From: Sclerotinia nivalis
Lineage: Eukaryota > Ascomycota > Leotiomycetes > Helotiales > Sclerotiniaceae
Reading direction: 5' to 3'
DNA: 64,000 bases
NCBI GenBank assembly: GCA_029531795.1
Contig: JAPEIS010000009.1
Span: 682,001-746,000, forward strand
Shown: positions 20,584-34,444 of the stretch, piece by piece
Layout of the letters: the number at the start of each line of letters is the position of its first letter
How positions within the stretch are numbered: position 1 is the stretch's first letter
Made by a program: the position numbers and the translations under genes
Notes under the pieces: model-generated
Seen by the model: only the letters and a program-made list of their open reading frames with translations
What the model was told of the DNA's origin: nothing
Databases searched by the model: none

Positions 20584-22773
20584 CTTTGGCCGGAAAAACA
20601 AGGTGATCAATCAATAAACTTACTTGCTTATCCGAACCCATTATACCTTCGAATTTTCTTTTGACTCCAACCATAAAAACTGAAATTATTAAATTCAAGA
20701 CTTTCCTTGCTTATTATCCACTTGGTTATTCCTCACAAACACAAAGATCAAAACAAAAAAGAGTGGTAAGTCTTTTCTATGATGCACACTCGTATGCTAT
20801 GGCGGGAGAAGGGAGAACTGAGTACTTTCAAAGCATCTAGGCTCTATTATTGAGACCATGACAATAAAATCATCAATACAGACATGATAAGGATGTCTAG
20901 AATCTCTTTAAGGATTCCATAGCTTCAAGGAAATCATCTTCAGTAACACTGTCCAATGGATGCGTGTTGTCCTTGAAGCTATGGAATCCTTAGAGTTGCC
21001 TCTTGATGATCAAAGAGTAGAACAACATCTTCAGGCAACACCAGCATGCAGCAAGGTTATCTTCATCCTTCCATATTTTAAAGTTAGTAGCTGCTTATTT
21101 TTCATACCAGTATTAGAGTTGTTATCAAATATTTTACCTCAAGTTATTTCTGACTTGACACCTTCTGTTTTGAGCCTCAAGCTAATATTTAATATAGATT
21201 GCCACTCTACTCCTAGCTTGATCAATATCTCTACTCATTACGAAACCAATTTGTTTCCGCCAAGGCTCTTAGCAGCCATATAGCCAAGAATGCACTCAAT
21301 CCCATGAGCTAGTGTACAGCTCCAATGTTCCTTTACATAGATATTTATGGTGGCATTGTATGTCGTAGCAAAGCCGAGTGCAGACTGTTAGGAAAACATG
21401 ACGATGGTTGACCATCTTAGATGTTTACTACCTGGTAAATTCTCGAAGCGCGTGAGTAGACTTTTCATTCTACGTCAAATCTGCTGAGGCGAAACACTAA
21501 TTGATCTATCATATAGTCAGCGGAAACGATGCGTGTCCATGAAACATGGCAGGGTCAGAGCATCGAAATCATCAACCTGGCAGAAGAAAAACTGAGGGCC
21601 CAGCAATCACAGGAACCTTGGCCAGACGGGCTGGTGTCGGTACCAACAGCGGTACTGCAGTGCAAGAGGAGGAAATATGGACACCCTAGCAACAACTAGC
21701 TGCTGCTGCACATTACGGCGGTTACCTCTCCACGCACAATAATGCAGTAGTATATGCTCACTTGACATCACGGATACCTACAGTGCAGGTCGAATCACCA
21801 TTCAGTTTGCGCCGCCATTTCGGACATCTATCTACTCTTAGTTGTAGAATTGCAGAGAAGATTAAATTATTCGATACTTGTCTACTGGTTAGTGTAAATT
21901 ATCCACATCAATCATCTTTCATAAATAATTATGATACGACAGTACCTAGCCCAGAAAAGATGCGAGTCGGGTGACCGGGAACCATTCTTGCACCAATTGT
22001 GGAGGAAGAGGTTGATCGACCATATCTGTCCCGTTACTTTTAAGAAGCAGAAATGGAGAACTTGGAGTCTAGAAGTATATATTCTTGATGTTATCCTGGA
22101 AGTGTTGGTGCATATTCATGTATATAGTTGCTACTGTCAGCAATTGAAAGCCATTTCTCATAGCCGCCTCGTTTTGCAGCTTATATCTTGGTGATGCGCT
22201 TCCATGGAACGTGTGTTGCGAAGTCAAAACAGCGCCTATGCTTTGGTGTTTTAGTGATAGAAGCTCAAATCAGCTAGAACTATAGAAATGCGAGGGAGTG
22301 ACCTCGAAGAGCAAATTATTACATGGAGTGGGTGTCAATGAGGATATATCCAGCAGAATCAACTAGTTATCAATCTGGTGTGAGAAATCTTCGTTCATCG
22401 TACGCGAAGTTGACTACATGCGAATAGGTTAATAAACTGCTGTAGTCGCTTGATACCCTTGAATAATGTACTTCAGGATCTTGGAGCAGGTATTCTTCTC
22501 ATGCAAGTGTAAAACTGGTGAACGCAAGGAATCTGTGATAAACAAGAAGAGAAAAGTCGCTAACTTGTGCTCGCATAGTGTTCTAATCTTTTCACTTGCG
22601 GGAACGACACGAATTTAATATTTTTCCCATTTCTCGGTTTTAGTACCAGCCAGCGATGTTCAGGGAAAACACTGATACTGGATATAGTAAACTTTCAACA
22701 AGAATAACTTATTTTTCGCAGTCGCTGCTTCGATACCTCCGGCATTATTCCAACACCCTATCTTCTGCCACGG
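20584..22773. other. Gene-poor block with decayed fragments
   Basis: No intact gene. A frame at 20960-21283 starts with the plausible string VVLEAMESLELPLDDQRVEQ, and 21520-21700 reads SAETMRVHETWQGQSIEIIN, but neither matches a family I know. A strong hairpin sits at 20910-20991. Confidence 0.35.
20910..20991. repeat. 22-bp perfect inverted repeat (hairpin)
   Basis: The left arm 20910-20931 (AAGGATTCCATAGCTTCAAG plus GA) is the exact reverse complement of 20970-20991, with a 38-nt loop. The right arm overlaps an open frame. Origin unknown: a foldback remnant or small-RNA precursor are both possible. Confidence 0.8.
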
Positions 22774-22788
22774 CAACTGGATTTATGG

Positions 22789-23221
22789 AATCAAAACCCT
22801 CGAGTTCATCGATACAACAAGAATAGCTACTAGATCATGGCATCTCAAACGAATACAAGGAGAAGAAGAAGAGGTAGAAGCAAGAGAAGCAGGAAGAGCA
22901 AGAGGAGCAGGGGAAGAAACGAATGATGAAATTGAAAGAAGGGTGTAAATCCTTCTACAATTTTAAATAAATATTTTCTTTTGTTATCTCTATAATATGC
23001 TTCAGCGTTTGTAGGGCGGGATTATTCCTCAGGATTAGTTTTCACTTCCCCCATTCAACTCAAAAGATTGAGTTTACCTCAATCATTTAAATCATGTACT
23101 TAGCCAGGCCTATAAGCCAGCTTACCTTCATTATGTTATCTGTTAGAGGTTCGTAAGGGCCTCTAGCCGTCTTAGATAGTCTTAGACTCAGTGTAGACGT
23201 TAATTTAATCAATCAATCAAT
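22789..23221 (+). mobile_element. 5'-truncated LINE copy, diverged subfamily
   Basis: The plus strand carries the end of ORF2 (IKTLEFIDTTRIATRSWHLK, then an E/R-rich end and stop), a 3' UTR related to that of the full-length LINE, and a TCAA-repeat tail. A 15-bp target duplication CAACTGGATTTATGG is present at 22774-22788 and 23222-23236. Confidence 0.88.
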
Positions 23222-23236
23222 CAACTGGATTTATGG

Positions 23237-25923
23237 GTGAATATATTGAGTTTGGAAGCTCCTGAAAATTGCGTTGATACATGGAGACATTGTTCAAGAA
23301 CAGAATGGGAATCGGCAGCTACTGGTATACTTGGTGATGATGGAGACAGTGCTTTAGTATACAACACATCATCACTAGCGAATACTGTGAGCATATATTC
23401 TCATGCTCCTCTCCACTACCCTCACTATAAGTTGTGCACATTTTTAGCTAGCATCATGACTTTATTTACAGGCTAGACACCCTACTGATATGGCTCTTCA
23501 ACTGACAGTGAAGATGAAGATGCCTTTTTGCTCATACAAATTATTTAAACATAAGACGTAACTCTACAACAAGAATTCTGCTCCACCCAAAGAGCTCATG
23601 AAAAACAAGTGCCTTTAGCAGTTACCTCTTACTAGCAACATCACTCGTTGCGCAGCACATTCATTGGTCGCCTATATATCTCGATCACTACTCTGTTAGA
23701 AAGGGCGAGAATTCAGGCAAACTAGATAATGAAGAATCAAATGTTAAATTCAGGGGGAGATGGTGTTCCAAGACATCAAATTACATATTATGTAACTCTA
23801 AGAACCATCTCCTAAATTCTGATTCAAGAAGAAGATTGTATGATTATATAAAAGAACAGATGAACTTTCCGAGTACAATCAGGTGATGAGATTTAGCGCC
23901 CGATAGGACAAAGTTCGTGCGCACATGATGGTTTGTATACTAGTGAAATGTACCCAGTGTAGACCGTGTTGTGCTGGAGAAGGCAGATATGATATCGTTC
24001 CTGCAAGCTGATCAATAGACTATCAAGAAAAGCAACAGAAAGTGATTAGAATTGTACATCAGGGACTAAGATTTGCCTGATGCAACAAAGTGAATGAAGG
24101 ATAGGGCTTGAATGAGTTGACTCGTGAAAATCAAGTATATTGATATCTACTTTGAAGGTAAATTATCATTGGAGTTCTCTAACGAAGGCGCTCATATTCT
24201 GGTAGACGGCTCATTAAAGCTCAGTACTACGATAGGTACGCAGGTAATGAACGGATTTGGCGTCCTCGATTTTTGACGACTCATCTTAACAAGTATTAAT
24301 GGCACCATATAATCCTACAATCGGTACTAGAGGCCATTAAAGCGTACGAGACATCTTTTATATGTACTTTAGAACCACAGAAAAAGAGGATAATTGCAGT
24401 ACACTAAATGAAAATTACAGAACGAGTAATGGAAATAGCGTGACTGACCTTACAAAAAAGAGATGACGGCAAGAAAACAAGCATCAGCTGAAACAAGGAA
24501 ATTCATCCAGCCCATACTAATCTCCTATTCTAATTAATTTGAAGTAGAAGAGGCTACGTACCCGTAGAAACTGCCTTACTACGGATAGAACAATTGCGCT
24601 ACCACAATCGAATACCGTATCAAACAGCACAAACGTGAATCATTAACACACCAGCGGTATAGTTATCTTTTGACCTTGAAAGTAGATTAATTGCTAACTA
24701 TGCGTAAAATAATAACGGGTTATAATTTCTTGTAGGTTGTGATGAAAGTAAAAGATGAGGTGAGGTCTAGTTATTGAGAAGGAACAGTCATGATGCGGCC
24801 GCTAAAATAATTGGGTCCAATCGCTTAAATTATGATTAGTCAGCTAAATATGCTGCATGGCTAATGCTCGGGTGCTAATGTCACGGTCTTGGCATTAATA
24901 TTTCTACCAGATTTGAAAACAGTCCTTACAGCCCATTAGTTCGGAAAAATGTATATTCCAACATTATACTCTGATTGCCTTCTGTGACTTTTAAAATGAT
25001 CAGATTTCAAGATCGGAGGAATGGTCAGTTCTTATTAGGGTACTAAATTTTGTAGCCAAGGAAAGTCTATAGTGAATGAAGCGGGCTAGAGAAGAGGTGA
25101 AGCGATATAGTGGTCAGGATAGGTATGATATACATTCTTTGGGGCTTCAATTATTACTCAATTCTTAGTGCAAGATTAATCTCAAAAGTTTCGTTTCTTT
25201 GGAAGAGATGGCAGTTGTTTGATATGATCCTCATACTATTCTCCCGAATTTTTGAAAATATACAGGTGCGATATTCAAAGCAGAGCGAGTCATTTAAAGA
25301 ATATTCGTCTAGATTTATCAAGTCCTCAAGTATAATAATTTAGATAGTGGATGATATATATAAGAATAACTCCAAGTTCATATCGACTTTCACATAGAAA
25401 GTTGGAACCAAGATGCAGAAACATTTGTATCTCGTTAATGGCACACTAGTCAAGAGTTTACTAGGTATGTATTACATCAGGACTAATATAGTAACGATAT
25501 TCATCTATACTATCTTTAATTCGATAATGGAAGATTTCTCATAGATGCAGTACATAGGATACCAGAATACTAGGCCAAGTTTTTCTTTAATTATAGTTTC
25601 AAGCTGTTCTCTGTGATGAAACCCATTCATCTCTTAACTAAAGACCAACACCTCATTTTTGAATGAAGCAGAAAAGGCCATAACAACCATCCTATGAGTC
25701 CGATAACTCCTATATACGACAGAAATAATAAGTCCAATATCTACAGATAAACCCGTATCCTATCATCCAACAATATTTCAAACATTACAAGCCACAAGCT
25801 CACATCAAGTATGTAATTAATCCAACAAAATACTCCTACAGCCACAACACTATAACCACACTTCATAACCACCACCACCAATGACACCCAAACTCCCACC
25901 CTACAACTTAAACCCCAGCGGCC
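23237..25923. other. AT-rich gene-poor DNA
   Basis: No gene recognised. Around 23755-23900 a purine run (GGGGGAGATGG) followed by TGTTCC and, about 100 bp on, TATAAAAG resembles the 3' end of an LTR element, but no partner LTR or coding domain supports it. The remainder is AT-rich with many stops in all frames. Confidence 0.35.
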
Positions 25924-27800
25924 TCACAACCCCAGCAACCCCTTCTCCGCAACCCCACAAACCGCAAACCCAATCCTTGGCAAAACCGGCACCCTAACCT
26001 CCCACACCTCTTCCAAGCGCTGACTCCAAACCCTCCTCGGATGCGCAATTTTATGCGCCATCCTCGCCGCATATTTTTCCCGCAGAAGCGGATTATCCCT
26101 CGTCATCACCAGCAGCAACCAAACCGTATTTCCGAGTTTCTTTTTCGTTTCTGGGGTATCGAGCGCGGTGAGAAGCTCGGAGAGGGTGGAGGGTTTCATG
26201 TGGTTGGTGTAGTGGACCCAGTGGCGGTAGCGTTGGAGTTCCCAGTGTTGGTAGGTGGATTTGATGGCGCGTTCCATGTTGAGCATGGCTTGGGATCCGG
26301 GGTAGGAGGTGAGGTTATTTGTGTCGATGGTGCTCCAGGTGAAGTCTGGTGGGATGAATTAGTAATGTGCAATTTCGAGGTTATATGTAGGAAGAGAGGT
26401 AACGTACCTTTAACTCCAATGAGACTTTCTGTGTTGTAATAAATCGTGATTTCCTTGATATAAAACGGATGCGAATGACCAATAGCTCTGCTAGCAGGTG
26501 ATATACCGGTCGAGGGTACAACTGCTGCCAAAGCTCTGGGCACTTCAATATCATAATTTTCGCGTCTTCCTCGAGCAATGAAGGAATCCGATGCTGGCAT
26601 GAAAGGTGTTTCACGTGGGAGAATCGGTTGATTTGGATCCAAATCATAGAGGAAAGCATTAAGCGCAATACGTCCCTCGAGTTGATGCTCATGTTCGTGC
26701 CAGAAGTTATTGTGTCCATTTGAGAAGTCGTACATGGGCATGATACGATCCATCCCATTGATATGACGATAGATGGTGGCGGGGCCAGTCTCTGAGCCAA
26801 TCTCCCAGCTCTTCTTGGAGCAAATTGTACCATTCAAGCTCTGCTGTGTGTAGACTTTTAAACCCACTTGTCGAGCTTCTGAGTTGATGTAAAGAATGTC
26901 TGGTTGTGGACAGACCCACTTAAAATCATGATGGCGTTCTAGTCCGTTCTTGAGAGGGAAAGATTGGACACGATTGCTGTTGTGATCGTAGATATTGATG
27001 TAACGACTGGTGGACGAATGGATATGGGGATTCTTAACACGCCAGACTGGAATATCTCTCGGAGTGGCATTCGCTAAGTACTCTTCCCAAATTTGTAGAC
27101 GAAGCTCTATTGGAAGTACTGCAAACTTTGGAAAATATAGTTCGTGATTTCTTGTGACAATCTCATAGTGTGGCTTGATCTTTGCCTTTATAAGACTGGC
27201 AAGGTTGCCACTCTTTTTCATTCGGCGCAAGCGGAATTTACAAGGAAGGCGTGATATCTGCGAAAAGTCTAGACGAGACGTAAGATGATGAATTCGAGAA
27301 CATTGTGATTGAGAAGCTGGTAGTGATATGCGATTTTGAGCAGAGGCAGATTGTTTAGAGTCATGCTGGGTGCGGTGAAGAGCACAATGACAGGGAATAT
27401 CGAAAGGAGATCCAGGCTGTGCTACACAGCTTTGTTTGATTAAATCAACTTTGCCAGTCATCTTGAGAGAATTTAACGTTGTGTAATTTTGAGGAATGAA
27501 GCTGGGTGGAAGAATAGGTGGATGGATTTTGAGAAATGAGGTTGGAGGCGTGGATTCATTGGAATATCTAGAGAAATCAAGTTGAGCGCCAAGATCGTTA
27601 GATAGAATTTGAGAAATGGAGATGAAAGCACGAGTTGGCTGATAGAATTGAAGTAATAACACTGGCCGCAAGAGTTCTTCGATGGAATTGAAGAATTGTA
27701 GATAGTTTAATGCAAGAGTTGATGGCTCAACTTTGGAAAAAAAAACTTGAAAATACTCAAATTTTCCGGAAATAAATTTTACAATCCTCGATCCTCGCAA
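25924..27800 (-). CDS. 2EXR-domain protein
   Basis: Two exons (27800-26408 and 26345-25924) are joined over a 62-nt intron with GTACGT donor and CACCAG acceptor, giving up to 604 residues. The signature KFAVLPIELRLQIWEEYL followed by PRDIPVW (near 27140-27030) is the start of the fungal 2EXR domain, a family of unknown, F-box-like appearance. Downstream CPQPDILYINSEARQVGLKVY is also typical. The C-terminal exon is helical and basic (ERAIKSTYQHWELQRYRHW). The upstream 113 codons before the internal Met at 27461 lack family features but are open, so the start may be 27800 or 27461. One other 2EXR gene and one broken copy lie within 12 kb. No clear function is known. Confidence 0.8.
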
Positions 27801-28806
27801 CTAGATAATTTTCAGACTAATCGACGGCCCGATAAGGCAAGTATGTAGGGCGTCATGATTTTCAAGTAAAAGTCATAATATGGAAAGAGTTCATACCAAC
27901 TAATCAGGTTGGTCAAATAATACTCTTTCTATCTTGCTTGAACATCCAGTTTGGTCATTCCTGTCCTCCTCAGATCAAAAACTTTTGGACATTCTGTTCA
28001 ACATTGGATCTTGATAATTAAGATACCGAGAATGATTTTTTATCTCTTTGTTTCCAAATTCATTTTTGGATATCATAACAGTTATCCATTACCTTGAAGC
28101 AATTTGTGAGAGCTCAAATTAGAGAAAGCTAGTCATTTGATCAAACTCATAACTGTAAAGATTACAAGTGATCTTGCTGAGGCAGGTTGTACCATCTTCC
28201 AAATCTTCACAATATCCCGATGATGAAGGATATACTTTGAACAAATTTTGAAGTATATAATAAACTCCTGAATGATGATATCAGCTGTTTTGATGGTTGA
28301 TACCAGGAAAATATAAACCGACACTTAAGAAAAGTTCCTGCAAGACTCAAAGCAGCAAATTTTGTTGGTTGGGACGCTTCTCAGATGATTGAATATGGTC
28401 CTCAAAGGTTCTTCAAACCAAGTTCTAGGCTGAAAGAGCAAAGAAGTTGAAAAAGAATTTCCTGCAAGATGCAAGAAAGTTACAAGATGTAAGAAAGTTA
28501 CAAGATATAAGAAAGTTACAAGATGCAAGAAAGTTACAAGCTGCTGACACAACATATCCAAATAAAAGGGATACTTCAGAGATAAATATCTTCTTAGGCC
28601 AGTCAGACAAGACTGCTGATTGCAAAAAGTACAAAAGAATTTTGTTGGATTAATGTGGGAGAGGTGTTTGGATGCGGTTGAGAGAATTCTCTGGTAATTT
28701 TGTGCAGAGTAATTGAATCATACTAGGTGCTCGGACCACAATTATTGGCCATAAATAGAGTCTTTGGTATTTGACACTTATTGAAATCAAGAGCCTTGGG
28801 AGTAAT
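27801..28806. other. Intergenic, with a short tandem repeat
   Basis: Upstream region of the 2EXR gene. No further gene is supported. It contains the four-unit tandem repeat at 28468-28539. Confidence 0.4.
28468..28539 (+). repeat. 18-bp tandem repeat, four units
   Basis: Unit GATGCAAGAAAGTTACAA repeated four times with single-base changes. Its length is a multiple of three, so one plus frame reads LQDARK/LQDVRK/LQDIRK repeats; nothing else suggests that the frame is a gene. Confidence 0.85.
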
Positions 28807-29015
28807 ACTACAGTCTGGCCAAAATTTCTTCGAAATACAACCAGTTCTTCCCTTTATTTAATAAAGAAATACTCCCAAAATTCATTCCAATTGTTCCCAA
28901 GTGAATCGGCTCAGTAGTTGTTATGATACTGTCGTCGTTGCTCAAAACACGAAACTTACACGAAAATTCGCGTAAAAACTCTTTCCAATTTCCCTCAACT
29001 TTTCTCCTTATTTGA

Positions 29016-30533
29016 ATGTATAAGGCTTTGATAGATTTATCAAGTCCAATAATGGACTCTCCGATGAAAGGATCCCTTAGATCATCCCCTGAATCTACTC
29101 CCCCACAAGTAATAGTGATGCTAGGCTCTCCAATATCCAGCCTCTCCACTATTGATCCAATCCCTTTATTCAGAAACTCCTTCACAATACAAAGATCATC
29201 CAATCTCTTGAGTCCTATCCTAGCCCAATCTTTCAATTCGCAAAACCAATTGGATATTCTCAGCTCAGATGATCCATTCCGATCCCCTGATAGATCGATT
29301 CCTTTTAAAATCAATAACAAACGTCGTCGACAATCAATCAACTCCGGAATCAAGCAATTTAATCAATCAGGATCTAATTCCACAAAACCAAAAGAAGCTA
29401 TCCAAAAAGTTAGAGATCTTTTTATTCTAACTGTCTTTTTGGAAAAGGAAACCGAAGAACAATCGAAGATCCTAGATCTAATCGAAATATTCTGTGAATA
29501 CCTCGAAAAAGGAAAATTGACAAGAGCTTCGAATATTATCACATCACAAATCTCCCATCTCGAAAAGGCTACCAAAAGGATTGAAAATCAAGCTAATCAT
29601 CTTTCCAACCTTCCTAATCAATCAATTACTCCTTCAACAAACACTTCACCAATTAATAAAGCAAGCTATGCTACTATTACCAAATCAATAGGGGAATGGA
29701 AAGTAGTTTCCAAAGGGAACTCTACAAAACAAAAGCCTGTAGAACAAAAGAATGATATTCCTAGCAAACGATTAATCCTTATCAATCCACTTCTTCATCA
29801 ACCCAATTCCTTTATACCATTACATACAAAAAACAAGATCAATGAAGCTTTCAAAAAGACTGATATCAACGGACCAGTTATCTCGGCCATTACTATAACC
29901 AGAAGCAACAATATCATCCTAACCACTAATAGCCCCTTTAATGCATAATTCCTTATAGAAAAAAAAGAAGTCTGGAATCGTATCCTCGAATCAGAAAGAC
30001 TTCAAATCGACAAACCATAACACAAAGTGATTATACACAAGATCCCAATCAAGGAATTCTCTGATCCAAAAAGAATGGATTTGATTAAAGACGAAATTAA
30101 AACCTTCAATTCAGGACTCATTATAATGGGTACCCCTTATTGGCTCACTAATGCTTCTAAAAGAGCTACTCAACAAAAAGGAGCAATTATGATTGCGTTT
30201 GCTACACAAAAGGAAGCAGAATTAGCTATTCGAAAAAGACTATATATCGCTGGTATTAATGTCAAAGTTGAAAGATTCTATCCTTCCACCCCTTCCTCTC
30301 AATGCAATAAATATCAAGGATTCGGCTATAACGAATCATATTGCAAAAAACCTTCAGCTTGTGGACTTTGTAACAATAATCATACTACAGCTGATCATTT
30401 TTGTCTAATTTGTCAAGCTAAAGACAAACCTTGTCAGCATTTAGTGATCAAATACGCTAATTGCAAAGAAGAGCATAAAGCTAGCTCTAAAGCATACAAA
30501 ATATACCAAACAACCATTCAGAAATCCAATTAA
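29016..30533 (+). pseudogene. LINE ORF1 (gag-like, CCHC zinc knuckles)
   Basis: The first part (29016-29948) encodes an S/T/P-rich region, a helical segment and SYATITKSIGEWKVVSK. A stop at 29946 and another near 30018 interrupt it, and the frame resumes with the RNA-binding part and knuckles CNKYQGFGYNESYCKKPSACGL...CNNNHTTADHFC...C. In Tad1 elements ORF1 binds the element RNA. Both stops are TAA and could come from CAA by C-to-T change. The first knuckle has GYNESYC where GHxxxxC is usual, again consistent with C-to-T at the histidine codon. Confidence 0.85.
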
Positions 30534-33500
30534 TGTTATACAACAATATTCGCATTCTTCAAATCAACCTAAACAAGAGCCCTCAAGCTACCGAAAGTGC
30601 TCTTCAACTTGCCTTAGAATTCGATATCGATCTTATAATCATTCAAGAACCTTGGGTCCTTTCAAACCCTGAGAAAGATTACTCTTCAACTAGATCGATT
30701 GCTCATTCTAGCTTTTCCCAACTCCTTCCAAATTATCCTTCGAACCTTCGTCCCCGTACAATGACCTACATCTCGAAAGAATTCAAACCGCTAGTAGCCC
30801 TAGCCCCCAACTCTCCCAAAGATACAGATATTCAAATTATCGATATCACTCAGGGAAATCACACGATTCAATTATTCAATATATACAATAAAGCTGATCA
30901 AGCTAAAGAGAAAGGGTATACCATTGAAAGATGCCTTTTCAATACTCCTCTCTCTCATCATACTATTCTTACAGGGGACTTCAACTCTCACCATCCTTGG
31001 TGGGACCCTTTTTCAAACAAAAGCTCGAATGCTGATCAATTAGCCGAATGGTTCGAAGACCAAAACCTTACCCTTCTCAATGAACCAGGGACTAGTACTT
31101 TTTATCGAACTAATATGACAAATCCAAGTGTTTTAGATCTTATATTAGCTACTGAAACAATATCCTCCAATATTATTGATTAATAAGTTCTTCCTGATCT
31201 TGGTTCAGATCATTTAGGGATCCTATTTGAAGTGAAAGGTATTTCATCTCATACTACGAATATTACTCCATTAGCAAAGTTCAATACAAAACTAACGGAT
31301 TGGAACAAATTTGCATTAACCCTCGAAATTGAAATAGCTACATCAACAATCCTCAACTCGAACGAATACCTCAATCTCCTCACTCTAGAATCCGATTCTC
31401 TCGATTCTCTTCTTAACAAAAACCTGCATATACAAATACTAGATAAAGCTGCAATAGAATTCATTCGAATTATCACCAATTCAGCAAACGCTAGTATACT
31501 TAGATCCAAATCGACCAAAAAAGCAAAGCCTTGATGGTCTCCAGAATTGAAAGCCCTTCGTAAACAGCTCTCATCAGCATATGAGAATACTAAACGATAC
31601 TCTGAAGACGATATGTTCAAGAAAATCTACCAATCAGCAAGGAATCATTACTTTCAAGCTATTAAAACAGCAAAAAAGAATCATTGGAATGAATTCCTTG
31701 AAAAAGAGGACACTCAAACGATCTTCAAAGCAATGTCATATACGAAAGATCTTCGAACCGAAAGGATCCCGAATATTCAATCTAGCCCCTCTCAGCTTGA
31801 AAGCTCATTCGAAGGAAAATGTTCGGCCTTCAGATCTACCCTTTTCCCTCCCTTTTTATATACAACTGCACCTGAATGGGAAGGGTATAAACAATCAAAA
31901 AAATGGGAATGGCCTGATCTTACTGAAAATGAACTTTTCAATGCCTGCTCAGCTAAAATCAAAGGAAAGACCTCTGGCCCAAACAGAATTACTCAGGAGA
32001 TCATTATTCGAGCTTACAAAGCGATCCCAAAAGCTTTCTTTACTCTTTTCAGCAATTTGATTAATCTCGGTTATCATCCTTCTTGCTGGAAACAAGCTAC
32101 TGGAGCTATACTCAAAAAACCTTCGAAACCAGATTATTCTATTCCAAAAGTATATAAAGTTATCGCTCTTTTGAATTGTTTAGGCAAGATAAATGAAAGG
32201 ATACTAGCTCAAAGGCTTAGCTACCTTGCTGAAACAACAAAACTACTTCATCATTCCCAAATGGGTGGAAGACAAAAGAAATCAACCATCGATACAGCAA
32301 TCCTGTTTACTACCGAAATCGAAAGGAATTCAAGAAACAAAAAGAAAACCTCAGCTCTTTTCCTAGATGTCAAAGGGGCCTTCGATTATATATCCAAGAA
32401 TCGACTCTTAGATATCTGCAAGAACCTCAATCTTCCAATTAGTCTTATTGTATGGATCTCGTTATTTTTGGAAGAAAGATTACTCAAACTTTCGTTTGAT
32501 AATCAGATCGAAGCTTTTAAACCAATCAACACCGGAATCCCTCAAGGAAGTCCAATCTCACCAATCCTTTTCCTAATCTATATTCGAGATCTCTTTCAAT
32601 CGAATTCGGTTGAATATCTCTCGTATATTAATGATATAGCTATAATCACTTATTCTTCAAGCTGGAAAAAGAATATCCTTTCCCTTGAAAAAGCAGCCAA
32701 ACAAATTTATACTTTCGGTGAGAAAAACGTTATCCAATTCGATTTAGCAAAGACGGAATTAATGCATTTCTTCATATTCAAATACGCTAAAGATGCTTCA
32801 ATCAAGCTTCCAAATTCTGAGATTGTATAACCTTCATTATTGGTTAGATGGTTAGGAATATAGTTCGATTCCGGTTTCAACTTCAAACAACATGTTGTTA
32901 TTCGAACAACTCAAGTTAAGGCTTTATTTTATCGAATAGCCAGGTTAGCTAATACTGAGAAAGGGCTAAGCCCTAAAGCATTAAGACAGCTCTACATAGC
33001 ATATATCACTAGCATAGCTGATTACAGATCAATCATCTGGTGGAAAGATCAAGCCTCGTTCAAAAAGACTCTTCAATTACTCCAGAATCTTGCTCTACAT
33101 AAGATTCTAGGAGTCTTCAAAACCTCACCAATAAAGCCAATAAAAGTGGAAACTGCTTTATACCCTTCGGAGATCAGATTAAACGCTGGAATCAGACAAT
33201 ATGCTTTCAAATTGTTGAAAATCTCGTCTTCCCATCCCGTCAATACAATTATAGATAAGCTAACTACCGAAAGAGAAGCTCTAAATACAATAGCAACCCC
33301 TCAAAAGAAACTATCGAAACTTACTCAGCTTGAAAAGATCATAAATTCAATCGAAGAAGATTTCGATCCTTTAACCCTAGAAAAGATCGATCATTTTCAT
33401 TTCCCTCCTTGAAAAAGGAATACTCTATACAAAATCAATATCAGCAAGCTAACAAAAGAGAATGCTGTAATTGTTTATAACCTTGCATTCAAATACAGAT

Positions 33501-34444
33501 GCAAAAACACTATTACAATATATACTGATGCTTCATTCACTTTGGACGGAATCGGAATTGGTATCGGGATTGCAGTTATTCTATCGAATGGTCAGGTTTC
33601 ACACCAGGAAACCATCAATATTGAAGTGAATCAGCTTGTCTACAATGATGAACTTCTTGGAGTCACTAGAGCAATCGAATATGCTAACTCCATTGCTCAA
33701 CCAGGCGAGAAATTCAAAATCTACTCAGATAATCAAGCTGGATTATACCGATTGAAAATACTCTCTGATGCTCCTGACCAGATATACCAAATTAGAGCAA
33801 TCAAGGCTACAGAAACTCTCCTTAGAAAAGGAACTGAAATCTCCCTTAATTGGGTTTCAGGGTATACCTCCGTTGAAGGAAACGAATTGGCCGATGCTTT
33901 GGCAAAAGAAGCTACAAAACAAAGATCATCATCAAACGAAACCAGCTTTGCCTCCTTAGGAATGGATATCAAAAGGACGAAATCCGAAGAATGGAATACT
34001 CTTCTCTATTCATCTAATTCGGCCTATTCGAAAATATACCCCTGGAAGACTAGCTCAAAGATCGGAATTCCAGAAAACACCAAGAGAAGCTCTATTAGTG
34101 CTTTGTTTCAACTTAAAATCGGTCATGGATATTTCAAATCTTACCTACAACGATTCGGAATCTCAGCAAATGATAATTGTAGATGTGGAAAGAGAGAATC
34201 TCCTAATCATCTCCTACTCAGTTGCCCGTTATACAAATCAACAAGAAGAATATTCAAGAAAAATAACCCTACCTCCCGACTTACTATGAAATACCTACTT
34301 CACACCAAAGCAGGAATCATTAAGACCCTTGAATTTATCGAGGAAACAAAAATAGCCACCAGATCATGGCATCTAACTAGGATGCAAGAGAATGTAGAAC
34401 AAGAAGGCGAAGGTGAAGAGGGTGAACTGAGAGAAAATGGTTAA
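30533..34444 (+). pseudogene. LINE ORF2 (endonuclease, reverse transcriptase, RNase H)
   Basis: The order is typical: AP-type endonuclease (30533-31183; IRILQINLNKS, IIIQEPW, LTGDFNSHHPWWDP, and SDHLGILF just past two stops), RT (31547-32830; AKIKGKTSGPNRITQEI, LFLDVKGAFDYIS, GIPQGSPISPILF), RNase H (33520-33920; YTDAS, NDELLG, YSDNQAG, GNELAD) and a C-terminal zinc motif CRCGKRESPNHLLLSC near 34175. The RT catalytic box reads YINDIAI instead of the family's YxDDIAI, so a catalytic Asp is Asn. Stops sit near 31182, 31533, 32829, 32862 and 33411. Not functional. Confidence 0.88.

Noticed and set aside
23755..23900. Copia-like LTR end (purine tract, TGTT, TATAAAAG)
   Set aside because: No second LTR, target duplication or coding domain could be found in the window.
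28447..28653. Small protein with LQDARK repeats
   Set aside because: Produced by an 18-bp tandem repeat; no other evidence for a gene.
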